From the NCBI RefSeq assembly GCF_013410955.1, contig NZ_JACCCG010000008.1, positions 1 to 64,000 on the forward strand: a DNA stretch of 64,000 bases, given 5' to 3'. A program made the translations under genes and the position numbers. The stretch's first letter is position 1, and each line of letters opens with the position of its first letter. Under the pieces are notes generated by a model. The model did no database searches and was not told the origin of the DNA. It was given only the letters and a program-made list of their open reading frames with translations. Of the stretch, positions 1 to 6,677 are shown piece after piece. Source of the DNA: Microbacterium sp. AK009. GTDB taxonomy: Bacteria > Actinomycetota > Actinomycetes > Actinomycetales > Microbacteriaceae.

Positions 1-62
1 ACGAGATACACGCGATCCAGGACGGCGAAATCCCCGGCTACACCATCACCACCAGCCACTAG
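1..62 (+). CDS. 3' end of a truncated CDS
   Basis: An open frame runs in from the left edge (codons in phase with base 3) and stops at TAG 60-62. The visible tail is EIHAIQDGEIPGYTITTSH. It is too short to assign. The strand matches the genes that follow and the plus-strand conjugation genes at the right edge, so it may be the last gene of that module if the molecule is circular; this is inference. Confidence 0.45.
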   Translation, partial: EIHAIQDGEIPGYTITTSH

Positions 63-95
63 GACGGCATCCGGCCCCCGCTCCGCGACCGCCGG

Positions 96-116
96 CGAGG
101 GGGCCGGGCCCCCTCG
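96..116 (+). terminator. GC-rich palindrome, possible terminator
   Basis: CGAGGGGGCC (96-105) and GGCCCCCTCG (107-116) form a perfect inverted repeat around one base, 34 bp after the stop at 62. There is no T tract. Alternative pairing with the GGCCCCC run at 73-79 is possible. It probably separates the left-edge gene from the leader that begins near 171. Confidence 0.4.
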
Positions 117-170
117 CGCTCCCCCACCGATCGGACCGGCCTCCGGCCGGACAGCCCCGCCCTACCGGGC

Positions 171-403
171 GCATTTTCTTGCCGTGAAGCCTTCGGCAGC
201 ATACGGTCGGCCACCCTCCACGCAAGCGGCTACGCCGCCGGCTCCCCCGACAACTTCGGCACGCGGTCGCTGCGCTCCCTCACATCGCGCCGAACTTCTC
301 TCCCCCACCGCCCTCACGGGTTGCGCTCCAGCTGGCACTCCCTAGCGGCGACAAGTCGCCTTCACGGCAAGAAAACGTGAGGGGTTTGGGAAGGGAGAGA
401 GCC
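171..403 (+). promoter_or_regulatory. Leader 1: inverted-repeat-bounded leader of ardC
   Basis: Non-coding stretch between the hairpin at 116 and the ardC start. TTTTCTTGCCGTGAAG (174-189) is repeated as a perfect 16-bp inverted copy, CTTCACGGCAAGAAAA, at 360-375, closing a 170-bp segment. Inside are TTCGGC/GCCGAA (255-260/289-294) and the core TCGCTGCGCTC (267-277), which is shared with the leaders at 3.4 and 45.6 kb. A small hairpin GGCGA-CAAG-TCGCC (347-360) abuts the 3' arm, and the SD-like run AAGGGAGAG follows. The architecture suggests a structured 5' leader or a folded single-strand promoter; the function is not known to me. Confidence 0.55.
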
Positions 404-1294
404 ATGACCCGCAAAGTCAGCACCCGCAAGAGCGCCGAGGAACGACGCGCCGAGGCCGAGCAGCTGCACGAGACGATCACGGAACAGATCGAGGGGCTGC
501 GCGACTCCGAGACGTGGACCCGGTTCCTCGCGTTCGCTCAGGCGTTCCACCGCTACAGCCTGGGAAACCTGCTGTTGATCTTCGCGCAGTGCCCCGAGGC
601 CACCCACGTCGCCGGATACCGGACCTGGCAGAGCCTCAACCGGCAGGTGCGCAAGGGAGAGCACGGCATCCGCATTTTCGGCGGCCGCGACGTGCGCGAG
701 ACGGTGGAGAACGAGCAGACCGGCGAAGAGGAAGAACTGCGCCGCGTGCGCTTCTTCCCGGTGTCCGTGTTCGACATGGGGCAGACCGACCTCATCGACG
801 AGGAAGCAGGCGACCCGGCCAACATCGCCCAGCCGCTCACCGGAGACGACCCCGCAGGGATCTACAACGCCGTAGCCGACTACCTCACCGACAAGGGCTG
901 GAGCGTCAAGCGCGAGCCGATCGCCGGAACCGCAAACGGCTACACCGCAACGGACGGAACACAGCGCGTCGTCATTGACGCGAACCTCTCCCCCGCCCAG
1001 GCAGCCAAGACCGCACTGCACGAGGCAGCCCACGTCATCCTGCACGCCGAGGAAGACCACGCCGAGTACGTCGAGCACCGCGGGATCAAGGAAACTGAAG
1101 CCGAGAGCGTCGCGTACGTCGTCGCCGGGATTCTCGGCCTGGACACCAGCGCCTACAGCGTCGGCTACGTCGCCGGATGGAGCAACTGCGACACCGACAC
1201 CGTGAAGGCCACCGCCGCCAACGTCCTACGCGCCGCCCACGCACTCGCGGACGCGATCACCACCACCGACAGCCCCGCCCCCGTGGCGGCCTGA
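404..1294 (+). CDS. ArdC-like antirestriction protein with zincin-type C-terminal domain
   Basis: A 296-residue protein with an N-terminal ArdC-like ssDNA-binding segment (residues about 15-125: the EQIEGLRDSETWTRFLAFA region, the YSLGNLLLI block, then GYRTW and VRKGEHGIRI) and a C-terminal ImmA/IrrE-like metallopeptidase part with HEAAHVILH near residue 205. ArdC proteins shield incoming plasmid DNA from host restriction. ATG 404 follows AGGGAGAG and is preferred to GTG 377, which lies within the leader. It heads the left module, before a small family protein and parA, and sits behind Leader 1. The family call is confident; antirestriction activity is inferred. Confidence 0.85.
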   Translation: MTRKVSTRKSAEERRAEAEQLHETITEQIEGLRDSETWTRFLAFAQAFHRYSLGNLLLIFAQCPEATHVAGYRTWQSLNRQVRKGEHGIRIFGGRDVRETVENEQTGEEEELRRVRFFPVSVFDMGQTDLIDEEAGDPANIAQPLTGDDPAGIYNAVADYLTDKGWSVKREPIAGTANGYTATDGTQRVVIDANLSPAQAAKTALHEAAHVILHAEEDHAEYVEHRGIKETEAESVAYVVAGILGLDTSAYSVGYVAGWSNCDTDTVKATAANVLRAAHALADAITTTDSPAPVAA

Positions 1295-1316
1295 GAACCG
1301 GAAGGAACACCCAGCC

Positions 1317-1520
1317 ATGAGCGAGAGCATCCAGGTCATCGAGAACCGCGTCGCCAAGAGCGACGACGACGTGGTGAGCAAGAGCCGCCAAATCGGCTAC
1401 CGCGCCCAGGAAGTCGCGGACTATGCCCGCGCCGGGTACGCGCTCGCCCACACCGCCACCATCGACGGCGCCGACTACGTGACATTCGTCGACACGCTCA
1501 CCCGCACCACCGACGACTGA
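1317..1520 (+). CDS. Small conserved protein, paralogue of the 45.1 kb gene
   Basis: A 67-residue acidic protein of unknown function, starting 22 bp after ardC. Its C-terminal half, GYALAHTATIDGADYVTF then VDTLTR, closely matches GYRLANTVTVTGAEFVTV then IDTLTR of the gene at 45086-45298, so the two are clear paralogues on one element. There is no signal peptide, membrane segment or cysteine. Both copies lie in modules that also hold an NrdH-like redoxin and a bounded leader, suggesting a plasmid establishment or maintenance role; this is guilt by association only. Confidence 0.7.
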   Translation: MSESIQVIENRVAKSDDDVVSKSRQIGYRAQEVADYARAGYALAHTATIDGADYVTFVDTLTRTTDD

Positions 1521-1582
1521 GACCCGGGGCACGGTCTCCCCTCCCCGCATCCGGCACGGCCTTCCCTCCGGGCCGCCGTGGC

Positions 1583-1600
1583 CGAGGGGACATCCCCTCG
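1583..1600 (+). terminator. Hairpin after the ardC/small-protein pair
   Basis: CGAGGGG (1583-1589), loop ACAT, CCCCTCG (1594-1600). It is a compact GC stem without a U tract, followed by the same CGCTCCCC string that follows the 96-116 palindrome. It likely ends the ardC transcript before the par promoter region. Confidence 0.45.
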
Positions 1601-1620
1601 CGCTCCCCAATCTCGACTAG

Positions 1621-1792
1621 TAAAGCCATACGTATAGCCATATGTCACGCGGTAAGGTGGGCAGGAGGAGATGCGAGAAATCACGCTATAGGCCATGCAT
1701 AGCAACACGCCGCACGCAACGCCCGACATTACGTGACGAATCCCGCAGTATTACAAGCGGGCAGTCCCACAGGACGCACCGCAGGAGGAATC
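1621..1792 (+). promoter_or_regulatory. par promoter/operator region
   Basis: This is an AT-richer stretch than its surroundings. It has GCCATA at 1625-1630 and again at 1637-1642, palindromes ATACGTAT (1628-1635) and CATATG (1639-1644), and a spaced inverted repeat GCTAT/ATAGC (1685-1689/1699-1703) enclosing another GCCAT. Repeated short boxes ahead of a parA-RHH operon are typical of an autoregulatory or centromere site, but I cannot assign the exact binding unit. The parA SD GCAGGAGGA lies at 1781-1789. Confidence 0.4.
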
Positions 1793-2689
1793 ATGAGCAT
1801 CCACAGAACCGTCACCGTCGCCCAAGGCAAGGGCGGTGTCGGCAAGACCAGCCTCGTCAGCAACATCGGCGGCCTCACCGCCGCCGCCGGCAACCGCGTC
1901 CTCATCCTCGACCTCGACCAGCAAGGCAACGTCGCCCGCGACCTCGGCTACACACCCGACACCGGCGACGACCTCCTCACCGCGCTCATCACCGCAGCAC
2001 CGCTGCCCGTGCTGCGCAACGTGCGCGACCGACTCGACGTCGTACCCGGAGGCCCCGCCCTCGGCGACGTCGCCGCCGTCATGGCCAGCCGCGCACAACG
2101 CGGGGGAGAGGACCTCGCATACATCCTCGAAGCCAAGCTCGGCGCGATCGCAGACGACTACGACCTCATCCTCATCGACACCCCACCCGGCGACCGCATC
2201 ATCGTCACCGCCGCGCTCACCGTCTCCCGCGCCGTCATCATCCCCACCCGACCCGACGAGGCCAGCATCGACGGCGTGACGCGCATCGCGGAACGCTTCC
2301 TCGACGTCCGAGAGCGCAACCCCAGCCTCCGCCTCGCGGGCGTCGCCCTGTTCGCGATCGCTTCCCGCACCACCCGCCTCGAACGAGACGTGCGCGCCAG
2401 CCTCGCCCAGGTGCTCGGAGACGCCGCCCCCGTGTTCACCACCCGCATCCGCCACCTCGACAGCGCCGCCGCCGACGCGCGACGACGGGGCCTACTCGTC
2501 CACGAACTGGAGGAAGCCGCGATCGACGACCGCGCCGCCCGCATCAAAGCCCTCCGCAGCGGCACCACACCGACCGGCGGCCTGTACGCGCGGGACGCAT
2601 CCGGACTCGCGACCGACTACGAGAACATCGCCAGGGAACTGCTCACCCGCGTCGCGGAAATCGAGCAGGAAGTGAGCGTCGCATCATGA
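1793..2689 (+). CDS. parA: ParA-family partition ATPase
   Basis: A 298-residue cytoplasmic ATPase with the deviant Walker A KGGVGKTS (residues 13-20), DLDQQGN as the A' region and LILIDTPPGD as Walker B. It moves plasmid copies apart with a DNA-bound partner. ATG 1793 follows GGAGGA closely; the frame is open upstream to 1733, but that start lacks an SD. The next gene overlaps by ATGA and encodes a plausible RHH partner. The length fits type I ParA proteins without a large N-terminal HTH domain. A second ParA-like ATPase, of a different type, lies at 60.8 kb. Confidence 0.9.
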   Translation: MSIHRTVTVAQGKGGVGKTSLVSNIGGLTAAAGNRVLILDLDQQGNVARDLGYTPDTGDDLLTALITAAPLPVLRNVRDRLDVVPGGPALGDVAAVMASRAQRGGEDLAYILEAKLGAIADDYDLILIDTPPGDRIIVTAALTVSRAVIIPTRPDEASIDGVTRIAERFLDVRERNPSLRLAGVALFAIASRTTRLERDVRASLAQVLGDAAPVFTTRIRHLDSAAADARRRGLLVHELEEAAIDDRAARIKALRSGTTPTGGLYARDASGLATDYENIARELLTRVAEIEQEVSVAS

Positions 2690-3288
2690 GCGAGCCGCAG
2701 ATCGACCGCCCCAGCCTCGCGGACGCGTTCAAAGGCTCCGGCAACGGCCGCGCCGCCAGCCTCGGCGGACTCCTGCCCAAAACCACCCGCCCCGCCGAAC
2801 CCACGCCGGCCGACACTGCCGTGGCAGTCGAGCCGGTCGCTGCGCGGCGGAAGCCGACACCCAAGCCCGCCGCCGAACGCACCCCGGCACCCCGGCGCGT
2901 CCCCGCCCAGCATGAGGGCGTGCAGAACGTCGCCGTGTACCTCGAGCCCGACATCCTCGCCCTCGTCCGCGCAGCCAAGACCCGCACCGCGGCGGGGGAG
3001 CCGGACAAGACCTACGACGAACTCCTCGTCGACGCGCTCGACCATATCCCCACCGAGCGGCTGACCGCCGCGTTCGCCGGCACCCCCACCGCACCCAGCG
3101 GCGGGCCGCTGCAACGCCGCGCACGCCGCGCCAGAGGCAGCGGCGGCATCCAGATCCAGCTCCGCCTCGACGGTGACCAGCGCCGCGCGCTCGACGAGCT
3201 CACCGCCGACGCCGGCGCGCCCTCGCGCAGCGCCCTCGTCGCCACCGCCTACCGGCTGCACCTCGCCCCGCACGACCGCGAGAGCTGA
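2686..3288 (+). CDS. Putative centromere-binding partner of ParA, ribbon-helix-helix-like
   Basis: A 200-residue protein translationally coupled to parA (ATGA). A low-complexity Pro/Ala-rich N-terminal half (about 20-75) leads into two similar strand-helix-helix blocks: NVAVYLEPDILALVRAAKTR (about 80-100, continuing to VDALDHI) and IQIQLRLDGDQRRALDEL (about 150-190). Each resembles an RHH DNA-binding unit. Position and size fit a ParB-type partner of the small RHH class. There is no ParB/Spo0J CTP-binding signature. The exact family is not recognised. Confidence 0.65.
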   Translation: MSEPQIDRPSLADAFKGSGNGRAASLGGLLPKTTRPAEPTPADTAVAVEPVAARRKPTPKPAAERTPAPRRVPAQHEGVQNVAVYLEPDILALVRAAKTRTAAGEPDKTYDELLVDALDHIPTERLTAAFAGTPTAPSGGPLQRRARRARGSGGIQIQLRLDGDQRRALDELTADAGAPSRSALVATAYRLHLAPHDRES

Positions 3289-3392
3289 CCCGACCCCGCG
3301 ACGCGATCATGCGGCGACAGCACACGGCAGCACGCCGGCACGGAGGCCGGCCCGCACAAGGAGCCGCTGCGCGCCGCAGACACTCTCATGCA

Positions 3393-3581
3393 TTCTTTGA
3401 CCTGTCCGGCTGTCGAGGATACGGCGGCTGCACTGCGGGCCAACGGCTTTCGCGGCATATCCTCCCTCGCTGCGCTCAGTCCGGTATTCCACGGTCCGTT
3501 GCTCCCTCCGCTGCGCACGCCGTTAATCCCTCGATTGCCGGAAGGCAAAGAAGAACGGTTGGTAGGGAGAGGGGCAGAGCA
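3393..3581 (+). promoter_or_regulatory. Leader 2: inverted-repeat-bounded leader of the first nrdH-like gene
   Basis: TTCTTTGACCTGTCCGGC (3393-3410) pairs imperfectly with GCCGGAAGGCAAAGAA (3537-3552). Between them lies a 53-bp core (3445-3497) identical, in inverted orientation, to 45612-45664. GGATA (3418-3422) can pair with TATCC (3458-3462 region) across the core's 5' side. The 3' arm also forms a compact local hairpin TTGCC-GGAA-GGCAA (3535-3548), incompatible with the long-range stem. The SD run AGGGAGAGG and ATG 3582 follow. The 100 bases before 3393 show nothing clear. It is interpreted as a regulatory leader with alternative folds. Confidence 0.6.
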
Positions 3582-3827
3582 ATGGCTGAGCAAATCACGG
3601 TGTACACCACCGGCCCGGCATGCGCCCGCTGCACGCTCACCAAGAACGTGATGACCAGCAAGGGAATCGAGTTCGTCGAGGTGAACATCAGGGACGACGA
3701 GGCGGCACGCACGTACGTCGTCGAGGACCTGGGATACACCGAGGCGCCCGTCGTCGTCATCACCGACGAGGACCACTGGAGCGGATTCCACCCCGACCAC
3801 ATCGACCGCATCGCCAACAACCGATAG
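3582..3827 (+). CDS. NrdH-like glutaredoxin
   Basis: An 81-residue thioredoxin-fold redoxin with redox motif CARC (residues 14-17), the cis-Pro segment EAPVVV and the NrdH-type tail HWSGFHPDHIDRI. NrdH redoxins reduce class Ib ribonucleotide reductase or act as general disulfide reductants. ATG 3582 follows Leader 2 and AGGGAGAGG. The frame is open through much of the leader, but that upstream sequence is the repeated element, not protein. It is followed 9 bp later by ssb. A second redoxin at 45.3 kb carries the classical CVQC. Confidence 0.85.
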   Translation: MAEQITVYTTGPACARCTLTKNVMTSKGIEFVEVNIRDDEAARTYVVEDLGYTEAPVVVITDEDHWSGFHPDHIDRIANNR

Positions 3828-3836
3828 GAGAGAACC

Positions 3837-4199
3837 ATGTCCGTCCGCACCATCACCGGAAACCTGGCCGCCGACCCCGAGGTCGTGCAGGCCGGCAGCA
3901 TTCAGATCACCAAGCTCCGCGTCATCGAGAACACGGGGGAGTACCGACAGGGCAAGTGGCAGGGCCACGACACCCCCACGACGCACTTCATCGAGGCCCG
4001 GTTCGAGCTGGGCGAGAACGCAGCCGCATCCCTGCACAAGGGCGACGCCGTGATCGTCACCGGACGCGAGCACACCTCTCGCTGGGGCGAGGACGCCAAC
4101 AAGCAATACGGGCGCGTCATCGACGCCGACAGCATCGGCGCGGACCTCGCTCGCGCGACCGTCACCATCAGCCGGAACACCCGCGACGACCAGCAGTAG
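3837..4199 (+). CDS. ssb: Single-stranded DNA-binding protein
   Basis: A 120-residue OB-fold protein: N-terminal SVRTITGNLAADPEVV, central THFIEARFELGENAAASLHKGDAVIVTGR (split here from a longer block), then RWGEDANKQYGRVIDADSIGADL. Chromosomal SSBs end in an acidic DDIPF-type tip; this one ends NTRDDQQ without it, typical of short plasmid SSBs that do not recruit the full host SSB interactome. It likely coats entering single strands during conjugation. It is 9 bp downstream of the redoxin and probably cotranscribed. Confidence 0.85.
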   Translation: MSVRTITGNLAADPEVVQAGSIQITKLRVIENTGEYRQGKWQGHDTPTTHFIEARFELGENAAASLHKGDAVIVTGREHTSRWGEDANKQYGRVIDADSIGADLARATVTISRNTRDDQQ

Positions 4200-4268
4200 C
4201 CACCCACGTCACGGCCGGGGCCCCAGACCGCCCCGGCCGTGTCGGTGACGCGAGAGAAGGTAAGAAAC

Positions 4269-4628
4269 ATGGCCGTGAATGAAGAACACCGTCAAGTCGA
4301 GGTCGCCCGCGAACTCTCATCCCAGGCCAGAACCCTCGCGCACTCGACCAGAGACGTCCCGGCGCCGTTCGATTCCTACACGCTGCTCGGTGAGCTGGTC
4401 GCCACCGTCGACGACCTCGAACAGGTCTGTCAGCAGCTTGGCGCCTGGCACTCACGCGTCGTCGACGGCGAGCACTACGCCGGCGAGGACAACCGAGGGG
4501 ACGGAGCGACAGGAACCGTCACCGCCGCCGCCGAGCTGCAACGGGCCGCCGCCGCGCTCGGCACCGCCTCCCAAGCTCTCCGGGCCGCGCATTCCGCGAA
4601 CGGCGTGGTGCGCTGGTTCGACGAATGA
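4269..4628 (+). CDS. Unknown helical protein downstream of ssb
   Basis: A 119-residue, Ala-rich, largely helical soluble protein (residues about 10-60 and 85-115) ending in VVRWFDE. No family is recognised. ATG 4269 is chosen because AGAAGG lies just upstream; GTG 4239 in the same frame is possible. The next gene starts inside its stop codon (ATGA). Small helical proteins of this kind are common between ssb and the transfer genes of actinobacterial plasmids. Confidence 0.6.
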   Translation: MAVNEEHRQVEVARELSSQARTLAHSTRDVPAPFDSYTLLGELVATVDDLEQVCQQLGAWHSRVVDGEHYAGEDNRGDGATGTVTAAAELQRAAAALGTASQALRAAHSANGVVRWFDE

Positions 4629-4903
4629 GCGGCGCACGGACCCATGTGCAGCAGCTCGTCGACGCCATGCTCGACGCGGCCCAGTCCGCTGAGCCGAAAG
4701 CCGAGCACAGCATCACCCTGACGCCCGAGAACTCGCTTCTGCTCCCGATCCACGCCACCGAGCTGCCTCGCATCGTCGACGGCGTGGACGGGGCATACCG
4801 CGGCCACGTCTACCGCGACTGCATGGTGTGGGAACAACCTGTCCTCGATCACCTGGTCATCGTGACGCCCGTCGTCGGCCGGGTCACCAAAGATTCGCGT
4901 TGA
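4625..4903 (+). CDS. Unknown 92-aa protein coupled to the preceding gene
   Basis: It begins with ATGA overlapping the stop of the preceding gene. The N-terminal helix THVQQLVDAMLDAAQSA is followed by a probably beta-rich region (HSITLTPENSLLLPI, GHVYRDCMVWEQPVLDHL). No signal peptide, TM segment or known domain is seen. The pair is likely cotranscribed with ssb. The 159 bases that follow hold no gene I can support. Confidence 0.55.
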   Translation: MSGARTHVQQLVDAMLDAAQSAEPKAEHSITLTPENSLLLPIHATELPRIVDGVDGAYRGHVYRDCMVWEQPVLDHLVIVTPVVGRVTKDSR

Positions 4904-5062
4904 CCGATCTACCTTGGCGACCTGCGGAACGGCGCCTCTGGCACCAAACCGCCGATCGAGGAATAGTCAGTCCCATGCGCAGCAATGCCCCGACCGCACT
5001 CTCTCCCGGCCGGGGGCGTTGCTGTACGCGACAATAGAGCCACCGAGCGACAGGAGAGCGCC

Positions 5063-5329
5063 GTGACGATCCCCGAGCCCTTACGGCTGTGGTGGCACGA
5101 CGGCGCCGGCGTGCGCGTTCTCCGCTACAGCGGCCGCCAATGGACCGTACTGGCGCTAGTAAGCCTGATCTGCACCCTCGCCAGCTTCATCCCCGTTGAG
5201 AGCTTCCTAGCTCGCTCCATGCTCGTCATCGTGCCCTATCTGCTCGTGCCCGCCGGCCTCGCCGCCACGGCGTTCGCGGTCGTCGCCGCGGTGCTCACGC
5301 ACAGGTTCCGGCGGGCGAGCCGAAGCTGA
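5063..5329 (+). CDS. Small two-TM membrane protein
   Basis: An 89-residue protein from GTG 5063 (SD ACAGGAGAG). After a short N-terminal domain containing RLWWHDGAGVRVLRYSG come two hydrophobic helices (about 30-50 and 55-80), with a basic C-terminus RFRRASRS. The ORF extends upstream to 4985, but that part has no SD and a non-protein-like sequence. It is the last gene of the left plasmid module before the metal island. Function unknown. Confidence 0.5.
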   Translation: MTIPEPLRLWWHDGAGVRVLRYSGRQWTVLALVSLICTLASFIPVESFLARSMLVIVPYLLVPAGLAATAFAVVAAVLTHRFRRASRS

Positions 5330-5332
5330 CGC

Positions 5333-5344
5333 TTACAGCTGTAA
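5333..5344. promoter_or_regulatory. Perfect palindrome TTACAGCTGTAA
   Basis: A 12-bp perfect palindrome directly after the stop at 5329 and about 180 bp upstream of the first metal-island gene. It could be an operator or part of a terminator. The rest of 5345-5510 shows no other clear element. Confidence 0.3.
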
Positions 5345-5517
5345 ACCGGGGCCCCGCAGTGGCTCGGCCGAAGAGAACCGGGAAGGGGCTCCGACGCCCG
5401 CTCGCCAGCAGGGATGTGTCGGCATCTGAGTGCTCTTTGGTGTGCACTGTAGGCTGTGGGGGATGGTCTCTTCAGCCCGGATTCCGCGTTCCGCGACGCT
5501 GAACGAGCAGTGGTTGA

Positions 5518-5532
5518 TAATGAGGCTCATTA
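5518..5532. promoter_or_regulatory. Fur/Zur-like palindrome at the start of the metal island
   Basis: TAATGAG-G-CTCATTA is a perfect odd palindrome, extended to the left as TTGATAATGAG. It resembles the GATAATGA half-site of Fur/Zur boxes. It coincides with the candidate ATG at 5520, so either translation starts elsewhere, the transcript is leaderless, or the symmetry is accidental. Confidence 0.35.
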
Positions 5533-5915
5533 CTAGCATCGGTCTGGCGTTGCTACTGATGCTCGGTCTGGCAGCAACGGCGCATTCGGAATCGAGTGAG
5601 GCGACGTCTATTCCGCTCGTGGTATCCGGGCTGATGGACCCGCACGTGGAACCGGTGGCCGACGCCCCCGCAGAGCACGAGGAAGTCGGCAGCGGCGCAT
5701 GGTCCGGATCGAACGCGCTGGCCGGTGCGGCGTTGTGTGTCTTCGGTGTTCTGTGTGGCCTCACATTCATGGTGGCTTTGCGAAGGCTATGGCACCGACG
5801 GATGCCGCCCGTTCTCCGTGAGGCACCTCGGGTGCCTTCGCTGTTTCCTGCGCCGGCCCTGAGCGCGCACCCGGTCGTGTTGTCGTTGACTCAGCTGGGT
5901 CTTTCTCGAACCTGA
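5520..5915 (+). CDS. Small secreted/membrane protein, DUF6153-like
   Basis: 131 residues from ATG 5520: an N-terminal hydrophobic segment LALLLMLGLAATAHS (anchor or signal), an acidic extracytoplasmic stretch, a second TM at about 65-85 (LAGAALCVFGVLCGLTFMVA), then a Pro-rich basic tail ending LGLSRT. The layout matches the gene at 36166-36597, which ends LCISRT; both lie at the edge of copper genes. Upstream ATGs (5463, 5430) are alternatives. DUF6153 is a tentative recollection. No metal ligand cluster is evident in this copy. Confidence 0.5.
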   Translation: MRLITSIGLALLLMLGLAATAHSESSEATSIPLVVSGLMDPHVEPVADAPAEHEEVGSGAWSGSNALAGAALCVFGVLCGLTFMVALRRLWHRRMPPVLREAPRVPSLFPAPALSAHPVVLSLTQLGLSRT

Positions 5916-6008
5916 CATCTGGCACGCCGCCCCGTGGTGGTGGTGTTTCGTCCCGGGCTGTGTGTGCTCGGGTGCTGTCCTGTGTTGTGTCTTGGTTTGG
6001 AGTACCCG

Positions 6009-6677
6009 ATGAAAACGTCAGTAAAGGCGACGTTGATCAGTATTGCCGTTGTGGTGGTGCTGATTGGGGCCGCGTTGATCTATGTCCTTATCAATCAGAG
6101 CAAAGCCGCTCTGCCCTCATCCGGGAACGGCTCCTCGTCGTCGCAGCTGGTGCGGCAGAACTCGCACATTCTCGATGGCGGAGGTGAGGGAGCGGTCACG
6201 GTGGTGGAGTTCCTGGATTTCGAATGCGAGGCATGTGGGGCGTTCTACCCGATTGTGGAGGATCTGCGGGAGCAATTCGACGGGGAGATCACGTATGTGG
6301 TCCGCTACTTCCCTCTTCCGGGTCATTTCAACTCAAAGAACGCCGCGGTAGCTGCGGAAGCGGCCGCGCAGCAGGACCGGTTCGAGGACATGTACCACCG
6401 GTTGTTTGAGACTCAGGCGGAGTGGGGCGAGGCGCAGGAGTCGCGTGCCGATTTGTTCCGCGGCTTCGCGGAAGAGCTCGGCCTGGACATGGCGGCCTAT
6501 GACGCCGCGGTGGCGGACCCAGCGACGACCGAGCGTGTCGAGTTTGACTTCGAGGAGGGGCGCGCTCTGGGGGTAAGGAGCACACCTACGTTCTTCATCG
6601 ACGGGAAACTCGCCGAGCTGCAGGAGTGGGATGACCTGGAGAATGCCGTCCAGGCTGCGGTGAGCGGTGGGCAGTGA
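6009..6677 (+). CDS. Membrane-anchored DsbA-family thiol oxidoreductase
   Basis: A 222-residue protein with one N-terminal TM (about 8-28) and an extracytoplasmic thioredoxin-fold domain with an inserted helical region. The redox motif is CEAC in FLDFECEACGAFYPI (near residue 77), and the cis-Pro loop is GVRSTPTFFIDG. This is the DsbA/BdbD/MDSA-like type common in actinobacteria. ATG 6009 follows TTGGAG; the frame upstream to 5934 is not protein-like. The next gene's ATG shares the A of this stop. It probably oxidises or isomerises exported Cys proteins of this island. Confidence 0.85.
   Translation: MKTSVKATLISIAVVVVLIGAALIYVLINQSKAALPSSGNGSSSSQLVRQNSHILDGGGEGAVTVVEFLDFECEACGAFYPIVEDLREQFDGEITYVVRYFPLPGHFNSKNAAVAAEAAAQQDRFEDMYHRLFETQAEWGEAQESRADLFRGFAEELGLDMAAYDAAVADPATTERVEFDFEEGRALGVRSTPTFFIDGKLAELQEWDDLENAVQAAVSGGQ

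Noticed and set aside
1642..3288. 548-codon reading of the RHH frame
   Set aside because: The first 348 codons are an Arg/Pro/His-rich shadow of parA; the real start is ATG 2686 inside the parA stop.
3309..3581. N-terminal extension of the redoxin through Leader 2
   Set aside because: The sequence is the repeated non-coding element; SD and family length support ATG 3582.
5063..5329. Plasmid copy-control or entry-exclusion gene
   Set aside because: Only two TM segments and a short N-terminal part are visible; nothing specific supports the role.
6009..6677. Cytochrome c or heme protein
   Set aside because: The Cys pair is CEACG without the CxxCH His; the fold is DsbA-like.
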